The notes under the pieces were generated by a model. It worked only from the letters and a program-made list of their open reading frames with translations, was not told the origin of the DNA and made no database searches. Made by a program: the position numbers and the translations under genes. Positions 1 to 9,790 of a DNA stretch of 64,000 nucleotides are shown here, in pieces. Each line of letters starts with the position of its first letter. Position 1 is the first letter of the stretch. This DNA comes from Zhihengliuella halotolerans (GTDB lineage: Bacteria; Actinomycetota; Actinomycetes; Actinomycetales; Micrococcaceae): NCBI RefSeq assembly GCF_004217565.1, contig NZ_SHLA01000001.1, positions 1,302,001 through 1,366,000 on the forward strand. The letters run 5' to 3'.

Positions 1-943
1 GCAGACCCACGTGCTCGAGCAGCAGGGCGACGGACAGGATGGCGGCCGTAGGATCGGCCTTCTGCTGCCCCGCGATATCCGGCGCGGAACCGTGCACGGG
101 TTCGAACATGCTTGGCTCGGTGCGGTCCATGTTGATGTTGCCGCTCGCGGCGAGGCCGATGCCGCCCGTGATGGCCCCGGCCAGGTCCGTGAGGATGTCG
201 CCGAAGAGGTTATCGGTGACGATCACATCGAACCGTGCCGGGTCCGTGGTCATGAAGATCGTCGCGGCGTCGACGTGCATGTAGTCGTGACTGACGTCCG
301 GGAACTCGGCGGCCACGGCCTCGACCGTGCGGCGCCACAGGTGTCCCGCGTGCACGAGTACGTTGTGCTTGTGCACGAGCGTGACCTTCTTGCGCTCGCG
401 GCGGGAGGCACGGGAGAACGCGTCGCGCACGACGCGCTCGACGCCGTGAGCCGTGTTGACGGAGACCTCGGTCGCGATCTCGTGCGGGGTGCCCACGCGC
501 AATGCGCCGCCGTTGCCGACGTAGGGGCCCTCTGTCCCCTCGCGGACGACGACGAAGTCGATGTCACCCGGGTTGGCGAGGGGGCTGGGAACGCCAGAGT
601 ACAGCTTGGACGGACGCAGGTTCACGAAGTGGTCCAAGGTGAAGCGCAATTTGAGCAGCAGTTCGCGCTCGATCAGGCCCGAGGGGATCCGGGTGTCCCC
701 CGGTGCCGCGCCGACCGCACCGAAGAGGATGACCTCGTGCTGGCGAATCGCGGCCAGCGTGTCCTCATTGAGGACTTCGCCGGTCTCCAGCCAGTGGTTG
801 GCGCCGAGGTCGTACTCGGTCAGCTGAAGGTCGACTCCGGCGCCTTCGGCGACGCGGCGGAGGACCTTGACGGCCTCGGTGACGACTTCCGGGCCGATGC
901 CGTCGCCCGGGATGACTGCTAGATCGATGCTGCGGGTGCTCAT
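1..943 (-). CDS. leuB: 3-isopropylmalate dehydrogenase (5' part, runs off the left edge)
   Basis: LeuB oxidises and decarboxylates 3-isopropylmalate with NAD+ in leucine synthesis (cytoplasm). The reverse-strand translation begins [21 protein letters not shown], the start of the family, and goes on through LYSGVPSP, the [18 protein letters not shown] block and the catalytic-region [15 protein letters not shown] and ASGNIN blocks. About 314 residues are present; the C-terminal tail lies outside the window. The start is ATG at 943. There is no clear Shine-Dalgarno sequence; a TAGGCT box (951-956) ends 7 nt before the ATG, which suggests a leaderless transcript. It lies on the same strand as serA and the ilv genes further right, though other genes intervene. 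Confidence 0.93.
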   Translation of the reverse strand, partial: MSTRSIDLAVIPGDGIGPEVVTEAVKVLRRVAEGAGVDLQLTEYDLGANHWLETGEVLNEDTLAAIRQHEVILFGAVGAAPGDTRIPSGLIERELLLKLRFTLDHFVNLRPSKLYSGVPSPLANPGDIDFVVVREGTEGPYVGNGGALRVGTPHEIATEVSVNTAHGVERVVRDAFSRASRRERKKVTLVHKHNVLVHAGHLWRRTVEAVAAEFPDVSHDYMHVDAATIFMTTDPARFDVIVTDNLFGDILTDLAGAITGGIGLAASGNINMDRTEPSMFEPVHGSAPDIAGQQKADPTAAILSVALLLEHVGL

Positions 944-1005
944 GCATCCAAGCCTAGGCAAACGGTCCGCATCCTGAGCAGTTCGTCTCAGCATATGAAC
1001 AAGCT

Positions 1006-3063
1006 CTAGAAGCTAGGTCGATGCAGCTTGACGACAGTCGTCCCGTCACGGATAGCAAAGACGTCACCCAGCGGGCTGACGATGGGGTACGAGTAGCCAC
1101 CTTCGGCCAGCCGGGTGGCGTGTCTTGATTGAATATGCACGGCAGTCACCTGACCACCACTGCAGTGGATCATGGATTTCGACGGTCGATGGTAGGCAAT
1201 ACGCGTCGTCCGGTACCCCCTTGAAGTCCTGGAGCCATGAAGGCGGAACGTGCGCACATGTTTGCCAGTCCGTCCCTCGATCTGCACCAATCCATTGGCA
1301 TGGGAGGCATAGATGATGGTGCCGAGGACTATGGGCGAGTTAATCTCGCCTACCTCCGGCACCTCGATTTCCCACTCAATTTCACGAGTTCGGAAATCTA
1401 TGAGGAGGACGCGCGCGGGCCTTGAGGAGAACTCGGCTCCGTACGCGTTTCTCTGGGACGTCGTGACAACCAGCTTCGCCCCATACAAGGCGATGCCTAC
1501 GACCGATTGATCGTGGACAACGTGCTCCCAAGCGGATTCGACACTGCCATCCGAGCGATTCAGCTTAACAACACCACCGCCCTGCAGCCCCTGAGAAGGC
1601 ACCGAGGCGACATACACGGAACCGGCGTCTGCCGTCATGGCGAAGGGACGGGACTGCCCATACTTCGGCTCGAGCACGGTCGTGCTGATCAGTTCGAGCG
1701 TCGTCTTATCCAATCGTGCTATGCGAGCTCCGGGATAGGACGCGACGATGATCTCGTCATCCAGTTCAATAATCGATTCGACTTGGCGGATCGCATCTCC
1801 ATGGGAGACCTCTTCCGATTCGTCCAGATTCGCGTGCATGATAGCCATCGATTCTCCGAGATAACCGGCCGCATAGACACGCCCCAATGAGTCCGCAAAT
1901 ATTGTTTGGATCTTCTGCGCGGTCGTCTCCAGCGTCACCTCCGTCTCGATCCCAAACAACGGATGCCCCACCAAATGGTCAGTACGGAGGATATAGCGGC
2001 TCTCATCTGCGGTGGTGTAGAGCGCTGTGAGCTGGTCCAACAACCGATCCCCTTCGAGATCTGCCCACACGGGAAACACCAGGGAACCTTCCTTCGCTTG
2101 GATCACCCTAGTTTTCATGTTTGAACGTTGGAACCCGACTAAACCTCGGGAATCGTAGAAGAAAAATGAATCTCCAACTCTTTCGAACAACGCGTAGTAC
2201 GCAGATTCTGTCAGGATAGTGAACTGCTCCGACGCAATATCGTAGATCGCCGTTCGGTTCTTCCCGTCTTCCCCGCGATATCCCGCGGCCACGACATCGT
2301 CCCATGCGCGAATCCAGTACACCGTGCCGTGACCTCGGGCCTGTGGCAGAGGGACGTCCACCACCGTCTTGAGCGTGTCACGATCCACGGCGACCAGTCG
2401 CGGGTTGACGCTACCCGTGCCACCCCACACACGTCGCGAACTGATGGCCAACCGCCGTACATAGTCAACGTCTCGCCCGAAGGGCTCGGAGTGATCAACA
2501 CTGCGCGTGCTGGTATCCAAACGAAGGATCTTGGCAGCGCCTCCGGGACCGTAGGTCCCCACCCAGACGAACCCATCGCGCCCGCTCTGCGGTTCGTAGG
2601 CGTCATCGAACCACGTCTCGGAATCGGGCCAGACGCTGACGTCACCCTGCAGAGTGAAGGTATGGCATCCGCTCGCCGATACGGCGAGGAACTCATCGTC
2701 TGCGATGTGTGCAATCTCCTGGACGCCGCGCTGCGCTGGCGTTACCTCGTCGATCATACTGATCGCGTCACCGGAGTATCCATCGAAAAACTGCACTTGG
2801 CGAACCAGCCCACTACAGCCCACAACCACCGTTTTGTCCGATAACGAAGTTTTTACTACCTGGAATGTTGAGGGAGTCACCGCAGAAACGGGAAATTCTC
2901 GTTGCGCCAAGAAACCCGTCGCCTTCTGTTCCTGCAAATAGGGACGAATTTCCAACGCACTAGATGACGTATCGGCGGCCGCTGGAAGAACACGAACGTC
3001 GACCAACGCGCCGGCGCTCATGCCGAGAAGACCCGATAAGATATGCCGACGGCTCAACCGCAT
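1006..3063 (-). CDS. Tat-exported beta-propeller-like protein of unknown function
   Basis: A 685-residue secreted protein. It starts [20 protein letters not shown], a twin-arginine signal (Arg5-Arg6) with a hydrophobic stretch and a likely signal peptidase site near the LPAAA at 26-30. The rest is a long series of about 45-60 residue units of beta-strand type, with phrases such as [20 protein letters not shown] and IIYASHANG, as in PQQ/WD-like propellers. No catalytic motif was recognised. The start is ATG at 3063 with GGAGG 5 nt upstream; the frame is open further upstream, but that extension has no start signal. Base composition differs from its neighbours: 42% GC in 2161-2220 by hand count, against 73% in 4801-4860. 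Recent acquisition is inferred. It ends 62 bp before leuB with no clear terminator between. Confidence 0.75.
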   Translation of the reverse strand: MRLSRRHILSGLLGMSAGALVDVRVLPAAADTSSSALEIRPYLQEQKATGFLAQREFPVSAVTPSTFQVVKTSLSDKTVVVGCSGLVRQVQFFDGYSGDAISMIDEVTPAQRGVQEIAHIADDEFLAVSASGCHTFTLQGDVSVWPDSETWFDDAYEPQSGRDGFVWVGTYGPGGAAKILRLDTSTRSVDHSEPFGRDVDYVRRLAISSRRVWGGTGSVNPRLVAVDRDTLKTVVDVPLPQARGHGTVYWIRAWDDVVAAGYRGEDGKNRTAIYDIASEQFTILTESAYYALFERVGDSFFFYDSRGLVGFQRSNMKTRVIQAKEGSLVFPVWADLEGDRLLDQLTALYTTADESRYILRTDHLVGHPLFGIETEVTLETTAQKIQTIFADSLGRVYAAGYLGESMAIMHANLDESEEVSHGDAIRQVESIIELDDEIIVASYPGARIARLDKTTLELISTTVLEPKYGQSRPFAMTADAGSVYVASVPSQGLQGGGVVKLNRSDGSVESAWEHVVHDQSVVGIALYGAKLVVTTSQRNAYGAEFSSRPARVLLIDFRTREIEWEIEVPEVGEINSPIVLGTIIYASHANGLVQIEGRTGKHVRTFRLHGSRTSRGYRTTRIAYHRPSKSMIHCSGGQVTAVHIQSRHATRLAEGGYSYPIVSPLGDVFAIRDGTTVVKLHRPSF

Positions 3064-3189
3064 GCGATCCTCCAATTCAATGCGCTTGTCCGCGCCGTCA
3101 TCAACTCTCCAGACCAGACTACGGGAGCGCTTCGGGCCCTTGAGGCAGTCGGTACTGCGCAATTCGTCACTGCACCTAGGATGGATGCC

Positions 3190-4389
3190 ATGGCATGGCA
3201 TCGCAGCGCGGATCAATGGCTCCGCGACCACCCCGCGCATGTCGACACCGTCACCGCGGTTGCGCTCTGGCTCTTCTGCGGCGGCCTGACCGTCGTCATC
3301 GGTTCCGCCGTCAGCCCGAGTCAGGCGCTCCTCGTCTTCGTCATCACCTCGCTCGAGCTCCTGCCGCTCGCCTGGCGTCGCACCAAGGTCACCCTGTCGG
3401 CAGGCCTCATCATCCTCGCCTGCCTCCTGCACCTGGCACTCCTGCCCACGTACCTGCCGTCCATCGTGGCCGTACCCATCGTGGTCTTCACGCTTGCGAA
3501 ATACGGGCGGCGCTGGGAGTCCACGACCGGGCTCGCGCTCGCCCTGCTCGGCGCGATCCTCTCGACGGTCTCGTTCGGGGCCGTCGGCGGGTACTTCGAC
3601 GCCGGCTACATGATCTTCAACGCACTCGTCATCATGCTCGGCATCCTGGTCGTCTGGACCTCGGGCGACCTCGCCCGGACCCGCCGACTCAACGTGCACG
3701 CCCTCGAAGAACGCACCGCCCGCCTCGAGAAGGAGCAGGCGGCCGAGCGTGCCGCCGCGGCCGCCGACGAGCGGGCGCGCATCGCCCGGGACATGCACGA
3801 CGTCGTCGCCCACTCCCTCTCCGTCATGATCGCCCAGGCCGATGGCGGGCGCTACGCCGCCGCGCAGTCCCCCGATACGGCGCGGCAGGCCCTCGAGACG
3901 ATCGCCGCCACCGGGCGCGAGTCGCTGCGGGAGATGCGTCGACTCCTCGGGGTCCTGCGCAACGACGGCGATGCCGCGTACCGGCCGCAGCCCAGCGTCG
4001 CCGACCTGTCCGAACTCGTGGAGACCGTCTCCGCCACCGGTCAACCAGTCGAGTTGTTCGTGCACGGGACACGGACGAACCGGCTGCCGCAGGGTGCCGA
4101 ACTCGTCGTCTACCGCGCCGTCCAGGAGGCCCTCACGAACGTCCTCAAACATGCGGGACCCGCGGCCGCGGCGCGCGTCGACGTGCGCTGGGCGCCCGAT
4201 GGCATCCACGTCGCCGTCACGGACAACGGCCGCGGATCGCAAGCCGACAGTTCCGGCGAAGGCTCGCGCCTCGGCCTGCCGGGCATGCGCGAACGCGTTA
4301 GTCTCTACGGCGGCACGATGACCGCGGCGCCACTGCCACGCGGAGGCTTCGCCGTCTCGCTCTTCATTCCAGTTTCGGAGGATGCATGA
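3190..4389 (+). CDS. NarL-family sensor histidine kinase
   Basis: A membrane sensor kinase of 399 residues. About six hydrophobic segments fill the first half (for example VTAVALWLFCGGLTVVIG and MIFNALVIMLGILVVW). A coiled coil rich in Glu/Ala follows, then the HisKA_3 dimerisation box ERARIARDMHDVVAHSLSV with the phospho-acceptor His, and a C-terminal HATPase domain with the N box (VQEALTNVLKHA) and G box (DNGRG, GLPGMRERV). The start is set at ATG 3190: TAGGAT (3177-3182) ends 7 nt before it, a leaderless arrangement; ATG 3181 overlaps that box. It overlaps the response regulator by 4 bp (ATGA), so the two are coupled. The signal sensed is unknown; the nearby ABC transporter and LCP protein hint at the cell envelope. 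Confidence 0.88.
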   Translation: MAWHRSADQWLRDHPAHVDTVTAVALWLFCGGLTVVIGSAVSPSQALLVFVITSLELLPLAWRRTKVTLSAGLIILACLLHLALLPTYLPSIVAVPIVVFTLAKYGRRWESTTGLALALLGAILSTVSFGAVGGYFDAGYMIFNALVIMLGILVVWTSGDLARTRRLNVHALEERTARLEKEQAAERAAAAADERARIARDMHDVVAHSLSVMIAQADGGRYAAAQSPDTARQALETIAATGRESLREMRRLLGVLRNDGDAAYRPQPSVADLSELVETVSATGQPVELFVHGTRTNRLPQGAELVVYRAVQEALTNVLKHAGPAAAARVDVRWAPDGIHVAVTDNGRGSQADSSGEGSRLGLPGMRERVSLYGGTMTAAPLPRGGFAVSLFIPVSEDA

Positions 4390-5105
4390 ACGCACCAACC
4401 GCCCCCATCCGGGTCGCGCTCGTCGACGACCAGACCCTCGTCCGCAGCGGGTTCCGGATGCTCATCAACTCCCAGCCCGACCTCGAGGTCGTCGCCGAAG
4501 CGGGGACTGGCCGCGAGGCGCTGGCCTCCCCCGTGGTGGCGCGCGCCGACGTGATCCTCATGGACATCCGCATGCCGGACATCGACGGCATCGAAGCGAC
4601 CCAGCGGATTCTCGACGCTGCCGCGGGCGCCGCCGATGCCGAAGCAGCCGGGACGGGCGAACAGGGCCCCCGCATCGTGGTGCTCACGACCTTCGACCTG
4701 GACGAGTACGCCCTCGCGGCCATCCACGCCGGCGCCAGCGGATTCCTCCTCAAAGACGCGCCGCCCGAGGAACTGCTCGAGGCCATTCGCACCGTCCACC
4801 GCGGCGACGCCGTCATCGCCCCCTCGACGACGCGTCGACTCCTCAACCACGTGGCCCCGATGCTGCGCGCCGATCTGCAGGCCGAATCCCCCGACCACCG
4901 CGCCGTCGCATCGTTGACGGCGCGCGAGCGGGAGGTCTTCGAACTCATGGCCCAGGGCGCCTCGAACCCGGAGATCGCAGGGCAGCTGTTCCTCTCGGAG
5001 GCGACAGTCAAGTCGCATGTGCGCCGCGTCCTGTCCAAACTCAACGCCCGAGACCGCGTCCAGGCCGTCGTCATCGCCTACAGCACCGGAGTTGTCGCCC
5101 CCTGA
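4386..5105 (+). CDS. NarL/FixJ-family response regulator
   Basis: DNA-binding partner of the kinase just upstream, 239 residues. The N-terminal receiver domain has the acidic pair in VALVDDQTLVRSGFRML and the phospho-acceptor Asp in ADVILMDIRMPDIDG; the conserved Thr and Lys regions (VVLTTFD, FLLKD) are present. The C-terminal LuxR-type helix-turn-helix is LTAREREVFELMAQG through ATVKSHVRRVLSKLN. The ATG at 4386 overlaps the kinase stop. The likely targets are itself or the LCP/ABC genes next door: a perfect 18-bp inverted repeat lies between those two (6321-6338). That link is inference. Confidence 0.92.
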   Translation: MNAPTAPIRVALVDDQTLVRSGFRMLINSQPDLEVVAEAGTGREALASPVVARADVILMDIRMPDIDGIEATQRILDAAAGAADAEAAGTGEQGPRIVVLTTFDLDEYALAAIHAGASGFLLKDAPPEELLEAIRTVHRGDAVIAPSTTRRLLNHVAPMLRADLQAESPDHRAVASLTAREREVFELMAQGASNPEIAGQLFLSEATVKSHVRRVLSKLNARDRVQAVVIAYSTGVVAP

Positions 5106-5115
5106 CCGCGGACAA

Positions 5116-6309
5116 TCAATCGTCGAGGCGGCCGTCGGCGAAGTCGTCGAACACGGCCTGCACACCGTCGTCGTTGACGAGGATGGACTGGCCGTCGCTG
5201 CTGGTGCCGAACGGCGCCGGCGGCACCGCGTGCCCGACTTTCGACAAGTCCGCACGGTAGAGCCACGCGGCGAACGTCAGCATGTCCTCGGCGGAGACGT
5301 TCGTGTGCACATGCGGGTCGACGACGGCCAGCGACCGCGCCAGCGCGCCCGGCCCGTCGAGCAGCGCCCGGGCACCGAACCCCAGCAGTGCCACGCCCTG
5401 GTGGAAGCTGCGGTCGAAGTCCCCGCCCGGCAGGGTCTTGCGTTCCCGCACGTACATCAGCGCGTCGACCGGGTTCAGCACCACGTCACCAGCCGGCACG
5501 TCCTTGACCCGGACGGGCGCGTCCAGCGAAAGCCCACCGGAGTCCTCGACGATGCTCTGGAACCCCAGGAAACCGGTCAGGACGTAGCCGTCGAGTTCGA
5601 TCTCGCTCGCGTTCGTCACCGCCTGCTGCTGCCCCTCGGGTCCGCCGAAGACCAGCGCCGCGTTGATCTTCGCCTCGCCGCCGCCGGCCAGCGGAACCCA
5701 CAGGTCCCGCGGGATGCCCACGATGCCGCCGCCGCCCATGCCGTCGACGCCGACGACCTGCAGAGCGTCGGCCCGCGTCGACGTGATCAGCTCTCCTTCC
5801 TTCTCGCGCGCGTCGGCGCCAACGAACAGGATGTGCCGGGCGCCCTCGCCGAGGGCGGGCATGTCGATGCCCTGGCTGGGCCACCACCCGCCGACGATCG
5901 TCCACACCGGCGGCTCCTCCGCGTCCCCCTCGACGGCGACGGCCAGACTCACGTCGTCTCCAGAGGTCAGAACCGCGATCTCTTCCCCGTTCCAGGTCCC
6001 GAGCTCCGCCTCGACCGTCAAGGAGCCCGACGACGTCGTCCGTGAACTCACCGCCGAGTCGAGGCGTCCGCCGGTGGGCACGTCGGCGCCCTGGTACCAG
6101 CCGACGATCAATTCCGCGAGCTCCCGCGGCATGTCACCCGTCGCGACGTCGGGCACCTCCGGTGTCGGCGAAGCCGTCGCGGACGGGGCCTCGGATTCCT
6201 GCGGGGCGGGCGCCGGCGCCGAGCAGCCGGCCAGCACCAACGAGAGGGACGCGAGGCCCCCGGCGAGAGGCATCAGCCGGCGCCGGAGCAGGTGCGGGGA
6301 TGAGTCCAT
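5116..6309 (-). CDS. LCP (LytR-CpsA-Psr) family lipoprotein
   Basis: A 397-residue exported protein. The N-terminus MDSSPHLLRRRLMPLAG is followed by a hydrophobic stretch and the lipobox LVLAGC (Cys29), then an Ala/Pro/Ser/Thr linker. The LCP fold shows as GARHILFVGADARE, STRADALQVVGVD, IVGIPRDLWVPL, KINAALVFGG and ALMYVRERKTLPGGDFDRSFHQG, which includes the conserved Arg/Asp residues that bind polyprenyl pyrophosphate. LCP enzymes usually attach glycopolymers to peptidoglycan and are usually type II membrane proteins; a lipid-anchored form is less common. It is convergent with the response regulator (10 bp between stops) and divergent from the ABC transporter. Start ATG 6309, no strong ribosome binding site. 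Confidence 0.85.
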   Translation of the reverse strand: MDSSPHLLRRRLMPLAGGLASLSLVLAGCSAPAPAPQESEAPSATASPTPEVPDVATGDMPRELAELIVGWYQGADVPTGGRLDSAVSSRTTSSGSLTVEAELGTWNGEEIAVLTSGDDVSLAVAVEGDAEEPPVWTIVGGWWPSQGIDMPALGEGARHILFVGADAREKEGELITSTRADALQVVGVDGMGGGGIVGIPRDLWVPLAGGGEAKINAALVFGGPEGQQQAVTNASEIELDGYVLTGFLGFQSIVEDSGGLSLDAPVRVKDVPAGDVVLNPVDALMYVRERKTLPGGDFDRSFHQGVALLGFGARALLDGPGALARSLAVVDPHVHTNVSAEDMLTFAAWLYRADLSKVGHAVPPAPFGTSSDGQSILVNDDGVQAVFDDFADGRLDD

Positions 6310-6320
6310 GCAGCCATAGT

Positions 6321-6338
6321 CTCATCCCACGGGATGAG
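6321..6338. promoter_or_regulatory. Perfect 18-bp inverted repeat, likely operator
   Basis: CTCATCCC and GGGATGAG flank a 2-nt centre. It lies 12 bp before the LCP start codon and about 70-85 bp before the predicted start of the ABC transporter transcript, so a bound protein could act on both. The adjacent NarL-type regulator is the obvious candidate, by position only. Confidence 0.5.
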
Positions 6339-6406
6339 CCGCCGGCGACTATTTCGCGCCCGGAGGTCGATGTGGCGGGGCACAGGAAATTCATAGCGTG
6401 AGGGGT

Positions 6407-7186
6407 ATGAATGAGAACTCCGCTGCAAACATCCCCGTCGCAGTCTCGGCACGCGGCCTGCGCAAGGTCTACGGACACGGCGAGACCCAGGTCGAGGCAC
6501 TGCGCAACATCGACATCGACTTCCCGACCGGGCGCTTCACGGCCATCATGGGCCCGTCCGGTTCCGGCAAATCCACCCTCATGCACTGCCTCGCGGGACT
6601 CGATTCGTCCTCCGGCGGGCAGATCTTCGTCGGCGGGCAGGAGATATCCGGCCTCGACGACGCGGGCCTGACGACCCTGCGCCGCGACAAAGTCGGATTC
6701 GTCTTCCAGTCCTTCAACCTCGTCCCGACGCTGACCGCAGAGCAGAACATGCTGCTACCGCTGCAGCTTGCCGGCCGGAGCGTCGACCGCGACTGGTTCG
6801 ACCGCGTCGTCGCCTCCCTCGGCCTGGCGCCGCGCCTGGCGCACAAACCGCACCAGCTCTCGGGCGGTCAGCAGCAGCGCGTGGCTGTCGCCCGCGCACT
6901 GCTGACGCGACCGGACGTCGTCTTCGGCGACGAGCCGACAGGCAACCTCGACTCCCAGACCGGCGCAGAAGTACTGCGGCTCCTTCAGGATTCGGCGCGC
7001 GACCTCGGGCAGACCATCATCATGGTCACGCACGATCCCGTAGCCGCGAGCTACGCCGACCAGGTGATCCTCATGCGCGATGGCGACATCGTCGGGGCGC
7101 TCGATGACCCCACCGCCGCCTCGGTGACCCGCGCCCTCGCGGAGATCTCCGGGGCCGCACCCCTCGCCACGGGGGCCGGTGCCTGA
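6407..7186 (+). CDS. ABC transporter ATP-binding protein (MacB/LolD type)
   Basis: ATPase of 259 residues for the FtsX-type permease that follows. Walker A is GPSGSGKST, the Q loop is VFQSFNLVPTL, the signature is LSGGQQQRVAVARAL, Walker B is VVFGDEPTGNLDS and the H loop is MVTHDP. The start is ATG 6407: TAGCGT (6394-6399) ends 7 nt upstream, so a leaderless start is likely; GTG 6398 in the same frame is an alternative. The permease start follows the stop by one base. Such pairs export lipoproteins, peptides or envelope-stress compounds; the substrate is not shown by sequence. It is probably part of the same response unit as the two-component system upstream. Confidence 0.93.
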   Translation: MNENSAANIPVAVSARGLRKVYGHGETQVEALRNIDIDFPTGRFTAIMGPSGSGKSTLMHCLAGLDSSSGGQIFVGGQEISGLDDAGLTTLRRDKVGFVFQSFNLVPTLTAEQNMLLPLQLAGRSVDRDWFDRVVASLGLAPRLAHKPHQLSGGQQQRVAVARALLTRPDVVFGDEPTGNLDSQTGAEVLRLLQDSARDLGQTIIMVTHDPVAASYADQVILMRDGDIVGALDDPTAASVTRALAEISGAAPLATGAGA

Positions 7187-7187
7187 G

Positions 7188-9668
7188 ATGCTGACCCTCG
7201 CACTCGCGAACATCCGAACCTACGCCAGACGCCTCATCGCGGTCGTGCTCGCCGTACTCATCGGCACCGCGTTCCTCGCCGCGACCCTCATGGTCAACGC
7301 CAGCACGACCGCCTCGCTCGAGCGCAGCATCGGCGAATCGTACCGGGACGCCGACCTCGTCGCGGCCGTCGACTGGGGCAACTTCACCGGCGACGACGCC
7401 ACCGGCATCCTCACCCACCGCGATTCTCGTCAGGCGGCCGGCGTCCCGGGGGTCCAGTCCGTCCGGGCCTACGACGTCGATTCGGTCCGCGCCGCGACCG
7501 GGGAGAAGACAGTCTCCGCGGGCCTCACGGCACTGCCCGACGATCCGTGGACCCCACCCGCGCTCACCGCGGGTGAGCTCCCCTCCGGCAACACGCAGGT
7601 GCTCGTCGACGCAGACTCCGCCGCCGACGCGGGCATCGCCGTCGGCGACTCCATCGAGCTGCTCACCGAGGCAAGCCCCAAGCCGGTCACCGTGACCGTC
7701 TCCGGCCTGGCCGAACCGAGCATGAACCCGATGACGGCCGCCAACATGCAGATCTACGGCCTGCCCCACCTGCTGGACGCGACGCTGACCAACGAGCAGC
7801 TGTCCCAGGTCACCGCGCTCCACCTCAAGCTGGATCCGGGCGCCGACCCAGAGGCCGTCGCCGCCGATGTCTCGGCCGCCCTCGCCGACTCCGACGCGGG
7901 CCCCATCTCCGTGCAGACCGCCGAGGCGCAGGTCCTGGCCGAGGTCGACCAGATGACCGGCGGCAACCAGGCCATCACGCTCATCCTCATGGTCTTCGTG
8001 CTCGTCGCCCTGGTCGTGACAGGCCTCGTCGTGGTCAACACGTTCTCCGTGCTGCTAGCCCAGCGCATCCGCGAACTCGCGCTGCTGCGCACGATCGGCG
8101 CCTCGCGGGGCCAGCTGAACCGCTCGGTCCTCGTCGAGGCGGCGATCGTCGGCTTCGTCTCCTCCCTGCTGGGCGTCGGACTGGCAACGCTGATCATGAC
8201 GGGCCTCGTCGCCTTCGCGCAGACGTTCCCGGCCGCCGGATTCGTAACCCTGGCCGTCCCGGTGGAGGCTGTCGTCATCACGACTGTCGTCGGCACGCTG
8301 CTGACCCTCGCCGCTGCCTGGTGGCCGGCACGCAAAGCCACCCGGGTCGCACCGCTCGAGGCCATGCGGCCCTCAGACGCAACCACCGAGACTCAGCGCC
8401 TCGGCCGTGTGCGCATCGTCTTCGGCGCGGTCCTGACCCTCCTTGGCGGCGCCGTGCTCGGGCTCGGCGCGGCGCAGGGGCAGCTCGTCGTCGGCTTCGC
8501 CGGTGGCCTCGTCTCCTTCATCGGCCTGCTCCTGCTCGCACCCCTGTTCGTCCTCCCGGCGATCGCGGGCATCGGCCGCCTGACCGGCCGCACGGTTCCG
8601 GCCCGTCTGGCCTCCCTCAACGCGGTGCGCAATCCCTCACGCACCGCTGCGACGGCTACCGCGCTGCTGATCGGCGTCACTCTCGTGACGATGATGATGA
8701 CCGGTGCGCAGACTGCGAAGGCGACGTTCGACTCCCGCCTCGCCGGGGAGTTCCTCGTCGACGCTACCGTCGACGGAAGCATGGCCGGCGTCGAACTGGA
8801 CGCGGATTCGGTCGCCACCGTCGCGACCCTCGACGGCGTCGAGTCCGTAGTCCTCGCGACGCCCGCCGCAAGCGAAGAGTCCGGCATGACGGTCTTCTCC
8901 GCCGGCGCGGACGAGCTGGCCTCCATCCTGAACGACCCGTCTCTCGTCCCGGGCACAGGTGAGGTGACGGTGCCCCAGTACGTCAAGGACGACCTCGTCG
9001 TTCCGACCAAAGACGGCACGACGACGCTGACCTCTATCATCAGCCAGAGCATCGCGGTGCCGCCCTTCGTCACCACGGAGACGGCAGCGACGCTCGGCGG
9101 CAAGGCCCCCGACTATCCGGCGGCCCTGTGGATCAAGGCCGAACCCGGCGTCGATCCGGCCGCGGCGCTCGAGATGCGCGCAGACATCGCGGCGGCGCTT
9201 GGCGTCGAGGAGTACTCGGTCAGCGGAGGCCTGATGGAGAAGGGCCTCTTCACGCAGATCATCGACGGCCTGCTCATGGTCGTGATTGGGCTCCTTGCGG
9301 TCGCCGTCCTCATCGCTGTTATCGGCGTCGCCAATACGCTGAGCCTGTCCGTGCTCGAGCGCACCCGCGAGAACTCGCTGCTGCGGGCCCTCGGCCTGCG
9401 CGCCCGCCAACTCCGGTCGATGCTCTCGCTGGAGTCCGTCCTCGTCGGCGTCACGGCCGCCGTCCTGGGCATCGTGCTGGGGTCGGTCTACGGCGTGCTC
9501 GGCGTCCAGTCGGCCCTCGGCACGATGGCCGCGACGGTCGTCTCGATCCCGTGGCTGCAACTGGTCGCGGTCCTGGCCATCGCGGTGCTCGCCGCGTGGC
9601 TCGCCTCGGTGGTCCCGGGCCGCCGAGCGGCCCGTCTCTCCCCCGTGGAGGGCCTGGCCAGCGAGTAG
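7188..9668 (+). CDS. FtsX-family ABC transporter permease, two FtsX domains
   Basis: An 826-residue integral membrane protein. An N-terminal membrane segment (RLIAVVLAVLIGTAFLAATL) leads to a large extracytoplasmic domain, then three membrane segments, a central membrane pair around residue 420-460, a second extracytoplasmic domain and a final set of three segments. FtsX core motifs occur twice: ELALLRTIGASRGQL and ENSLLRALGLRARQL. Each half ends in a basic stretch (WWPARKATRVAPLEAM, VPGRRAARLSPVEGLASE). The start is placed at ATG 7188, one base after the ATPase stop; GTG 7179 is possible. It is the permease of a MacB-like export system with the preceding ATPase. Confidence 0.9.
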   Translation: MLTLALANIRTYARRLIAVVLAVLIGTAFLAATLMVNASTTASLERSIGESYRDADLVAAVDWGNFTGDDATGILTHRDSRQAAGVPGVQSVRAYDVDSVRAATGEKTVSAGLTALPDDPWTPPALTAGELPSGNTQVLVDADSAADAGIAVGDSIELLTEASPKPVTVTVSGLAEPSMNPMTAANMQIYGLPHLLDATLTNEQLSQVTALHLKLDPGADPEAVAADVSAALADSDAGPISVQTAEAQVLAEVDQMTGGNQAITLILMVFVLVALVVTGLVVVNTFSVLLAQRIRELALLRTIGASRGQLNRSVLVEAAIVGFVSSLLGVGLATLIMTGLVAFAQTFPAAGFVTLAVPVEAVVITTVVGTLLTLAAAWWPARKATRVAPLEAMRPSDATTETQRLGRVRIVFGAVLTLLGGAVLGLGAAQGQLVVGFAGGLVSFIGLLLLAPLFVLPAIAGIGRLTGRTVPARLASLNAVRNPSRTAATATALLIGVTLVTMMMTGAQTAKATFDSRLAGEFLVDATVDGSMAGVELDADSVATVATLDGVESVVLATPAASEESGMTVFSAGADELASILNDPSLVPGTGEVTVPQYVKDDLVVPTKDGTTTLTSIISQSIAVPPFVTTETAATLGGKAPDYPAALWIKAEPGVDPAAALEMRADIAAALGVEEYSVSGGLMEKGLFTQIIDGLLMVVIGLLAVAVLIAVIGVANTLSLSVLERTRENSLLRALGLRARQLRSMLSLESVLVGVTAAVLGIVLGSVYGVLGVQSALGTMAATVVSIPWLQLVAVLAIAVLAAWLASVVPGRRAARLSPVEGLASE

Positions 9669-9683
9669 GGACCGGCTCATACG

Positions 9684-9750
9684 ACGGCGGCCCGCCCCGG
9701 TTGCCCCACGATCCTTGCGGATCCTGGAGCAGCCCGGGACGGGCCGCCGT
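9684..9750. terminator. Bidirectional hairpin between permease and metG
   Basis: Arms at 9684-9700 and 9733-9750 pair over 11 bp, one mismatch and 5 bp. It sits between two convergent genes and could end both transcripts; no strong U run follows on either side. Confidence 0.65.
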
Positions 9751-9790
9751 TGTGACAAACGCGAGCTGCGCCGTCGTCGTGCTGGGGCCT

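Noticed and set aside
3064-4398. Long reverse-strand extension of the beta-propeller gene across the histidine kinase
   Set aside because: The frame is open only because of high GC; the kinase on the plus strand has full motifs, and a strong GGAGG site fixes the propeller start at 3063.
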